The notes under the pieces were generated by a model. It searched no databases. It had not been told where the DNA came from and worked only from the letters and a program-made list of their open reading frames with translations. A DNA stretch of 7,611 nucleotides. It comes from Candidatus Coatesiibacteriota bacterium. Its GTDB lineage: Bacteria > Oederibacteriota > CAKKQC01. The position numbers and the translations under genes are program-made. The stretch is from positions 1 to 7,611 of the forward strand of contig JAHFSL010000110.1 in the NCBI GenBank assembly GCA_023265785.1, given 5' to 3'. Below, in pieces: positions 5,890-7,611 of this stretch (its first letter is position 1; each line of letters opens with the position of its first letter).

Positions 5890-6927
5890 ATGAACCTCTC
5901 CGAGCTCGACTATCACCTGCCGCGGGAGCGCATCGCGCAGGAGCCTGCGACCCGGCGCGACGATGCGCGCCTTCTTCACCTGGACCGCGCCACGGGGCGG
6001 ATGGCCCACCGGATCTTTCGCGACCTGCCGTCGATTCTGGGGGCCGAGGATGTGCTGGTGCTCAATGAGTCCGCCGTCATTCCGGCCCGGGTGGACCTGA
6101 CCAAGCCCACGGGCGGCGCCGTGGAGGCGCTCTTCCTCCGGGCGCTGGGTGACGGGGCGTGGGAGGCGCTCCTGCGGCCGTCCGGGCGGCTCGCGCCCGG
6201 AACGGTCCTCCGCCACGGCGGGGTGGCGCTGGTGGCCGAGGCCCGCACGGTCCCGGGCCGGTGGCGCCTCCGGCCGGCGGGTGAGGGGGCCATCGAGGAC
6301 CTGCTGGTTCGTGCCGGCCGGGTTCCCCTGCCACCCTACATCCGGCGCCAGGGGGACGCCGGGGTCGCCCGGGCCGATCGTGAACGGTACCAGACGATCT
6401 ATGCCGCCCGGCCGGGGTCGGTCGCCGCGCCGACTGCGGGCCTTCATTTCACCCCCGCTCTCCTGGCAGCGGTCGCCGCGCGCGTGGCCGGAGTGGCCCG
6501 CGTGGCCCTGCATGTGGGGCCGGGAACCTTTCGCCCCGTGACCGCCGCGCGGGTCGAGGACCACCGCATGGACCCCGAGGCCTTCACGGTGCCGCCGGAA
6601 GCGCTGGCAGTCATGCGCCGGGCGCGGGCGGCCGGCCGGCGGATCGTCGCGGCGGGAACCACGTCCGTCCGGGTGCTGGAGACGCTCGGGGCCAACGGCC
6701 TCGGCGGGGAAGGGGAGGTGGCGGGGGAGACTGCGCTGTTCATCACCCCGGGATTCCGGTTTCGCCTCACGGGGGCCATGCTGACCAACTTTCATCATCC
6801 GCGCTCCACGCCCTATTGCCTGGTGGCGGCGCTGGCGGGGCTGGACCGGATCCGGCGCGCGTACGCGGAAGGCCTCGCGCGCGGGTACCGGTTCCTCTCG
6901 TACGGCGACGCCATGCTGATCACCTGA
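5890..6927 (+). CDS. queA: S-adenosylmethionine:tRNA ribosyltransferase-isomerase (queuosine synthesis)
   Basis: This encodes 345 residues, the usual full length. QueA transfers and rearranges the ribosyl part of S-adenosylmethionine onto preQ1 already placed at position 34 of tRNA, giving epoxyqueuosine; it acts in the cytoplasm. Family motifs appear in order: N-terminal MNLSELDYHLP, EDVLVLNESAVIPAR (53-67), LPPYI (147-151), RYQTIYA (166-172), GSVAAPTAGLHFT (176-188), LHVGPGTF (207-214), AGTTSVR (255-261), TNFHHPRST (299-307) and YRFLSYGDAML (333-343). The canonical N-terminus fixes the start at 5890 although no Shine-Dalgarno is visible. The position where most family members have H-x-M-H-x-E reads HRMDPE (225-230), a substitution of unknown effect. 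The gene overlaps tgt by one base (TGATG), so the two are very likely co-transcribed and coupled. A separate promoter in 5758-5889 is expected if the upstream hairpin terminates, but I could not identify one convincingly. Confidence 0.96.
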   Translation: MNLSELDYHLPRERIAQEPATRRDDARLLHLDRATGRMAHRIFRDLPSILGAEDVLVLNESAVIPARVDLTKPTGGAVEALFLRALGDGAWEALLRPSGRLAPGTVLRHGGVALVAEARTVPGRWRLRPAGEGAIEDLLVRAGRVPLPPYIRRQGDAGVARADRERYQTIYAARPGSVAAPTAGLHFTPALLAAVAARVAGVARVALHVGPGTFRPVTAARVEDHRMDPEAFTVPPEALAVMRRARAAGRRIVAAGTTSVRVLETLGANGLGGEGEVAGETALFITPGFRFRLTGAMLTNFHHPRSTPYCLVAALAGLDRIRRAYAEGLARGYRFLSYGDAMLIT

Positions 6928-7611
6928 TGGGGCTCTCCTTCATCCTCGAGGGGGAGGACGCCGGCGGGCGCGCGGGCACCATGGTCCTGGACCGGGGGCG
7001 GGTCGCAACGCCCTGTTTCATGCCCGTGGCGACGCAGGGCGCCGTCAAGGCCGCGGGCCACGATGATGTTGAGGCTCTGGGCTTTCGCCTGCTCATCTGC
7101 AACGCCTACCACCTGGCGGTCCGGCCGGGGGTCGAGGCGATCGGCCGGCGCGGGGGCCTGCACCGGTTTATGGGGTGGCCGCACCTGCTGGCGACGGACT
7201 CCGGCGGGTTTCAGGTCATGAGCCTGGCCCAATTCCGGAAGGTGACGGATGGGGGCGTGGCCTTCCGTTCGCCGCTCGACGGTGTCCTGCGCGAGTTCAC
7301 CCCTGAAAGCGTGGTCGCGATGCAGGAGACCTTCGGTTCCGACATGATGATGCCGCTGGATGAGTGCCCGCCCGCGGGCGCCCCGCCGGCGGCGGCCGAG
7401 CAGGCCGTGGCCCGGACCTCCCGCTGGGCGGCCCGCGCGGTGGCGGAGCGGGCGCGGGGAGCCGGCGGGGGGGCCCTCTTCGGCATCGTTCAGGGCTCCA
7501 CCGATCCCGTCCTTCGGCGGCGCAGTGCCGGGGAGATTACCGCCCTCCCCTTCGACGCCTTTGCGATCGGGGGGCTGTCGGTCGGGGAGCCGCGGCCCGC
7601 CATGCTGGAGG
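6927..7611 (+). CDS. tgt: tRNA-guanine transglycosylase, N-terminal 228 residues (3' end outside window)
   Basis: Tgt exchanges guanine 34 in GUN-anticodon tRNAs for preQ1, the step before QueA. Its ATG at 6927 shares one base with the queA stop. The 228 codons present are about 60 percent of the usual length of some 370-380. Visible motifs are FMPVATQGAVKA (31-42), NAYHL (59-63), TDSGGFQ (90-96), with Asp91 matching the general-base Asp102 of the Zymomonas enzyme, LDECPP (144-149; Asp145 matches Asp156), FGIVQG (185-190) and GGLSVGE (215-221). Cys147 and Val219 match the bacterial-type Cys158 and Val233, which favour preQ1 over eukaryotic queuine. The nucleophilic Asp280 equivalent and the CxCxxC...H zinc site lie beyond the window. 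VQGS replaces the common VQGG, and NAYHL replaces the usual NTYHL; both look like tolerated variation. The reading frame is open to the edge. Confidence 0.95.
   Translation, partial: MGLSFILEGEDAGGRAGTMVLDRGRVATPCFMPVATQGAVKAAGHDDVEALGFRLLICNAYHLAVRPGVEAIGRRGGLHRFMGWPHLLATDSGGFQVMSLAQFRKVTDGGVAFRSPLDGVLREFTPESVVAMQETFGSDMMMPLDECPPAGAPPAAAEQAVARTSRWAARAVAERARGAGGGALFGIVQGSTDPVLRRRSAGEITALPFDAFAIGGLSVGEPRPAMLE

Noticed and set aside
1..7611. CRISPR arrays, tRNA or rRNA genes, transposases and attachment sites
   Set aside because: I looked for direct-repeat spacing, cloverleaf sequences and recombinase motifs and saw none; coding genes fill nearly all of the window.

Overview
The window is a very GC-rich bacterial stretch with densely packed genes, all on the + strand. 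A lipoprotein signal with a lipobox points to a diderm (Gram-negative type) cell, and a queA-tgt pair points to a bacterium that makes queuosine. I cannot name the phylum from sequence alone. The mix of Ycf48-like, Reg_prop and PD40/TolB-like propellers would suit an environmental, possibly little-cultured lineage, but that is inference.

Region 1 (1-5757) is a tight run of four genes encoding envelope proteins. First comes the 3' end of a Ycf48/BNR-type beta-propeller (stop at 308). A lipoprotein (305-2380) overlaps it by 4 bases and carries 14 two-component-regulator-propeller (Reg_prop) repeats plus a Pro/Ala-rich tail. Five bases later is a 1010-residue membrane protein (2386-5418) with a Pro-rich N-terminus, one membrane anchor, a roughly 7-unit Reg_prop-like propeller, a bundle of about six membrane segments, and a C-terminal PD40/TolB-like propeller. 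Last is a 104-residue two-TM protein (5443-5757), in the same reading frame as the large gene and separated from it by one TGA and eight codons. No kinase, DNA-binding or transport ATPase domain is visible. The genes look like parts of one envelope-associated propeller assembly whose function I cannot assign.

Region 2 (5758-5889) is a 132-bp intergenic space. It starts AT-rich and then holds three consecutive perfect hairpins. The first resembles an intrinsic terminator for region 1. The other two lie in what would be the queA leader.

Region 3 (5890-7611) is the queuosine tRNA-modification pair. queA (S-adenosylmethionine:tRNA ribosyltransferase-isomerase) is complete. It overlaps tgt (tRNA-guanine transglycosylase) by one base in a TGATG junction, and tgt runs off the right edge after 228 codons. 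Tgt inserts preQ1 at the wobble position of GUN-anticodon tRNAs, and QueA then adds the ribosyl-derived epoxycyclopentane ring.

The most interesting parts are the multi-propeller module without a signalling output domain, a run of ten G inside its large gene, the in-frame TGA junction to the small membrane protein, and the triple-hairpin spacer before queA.
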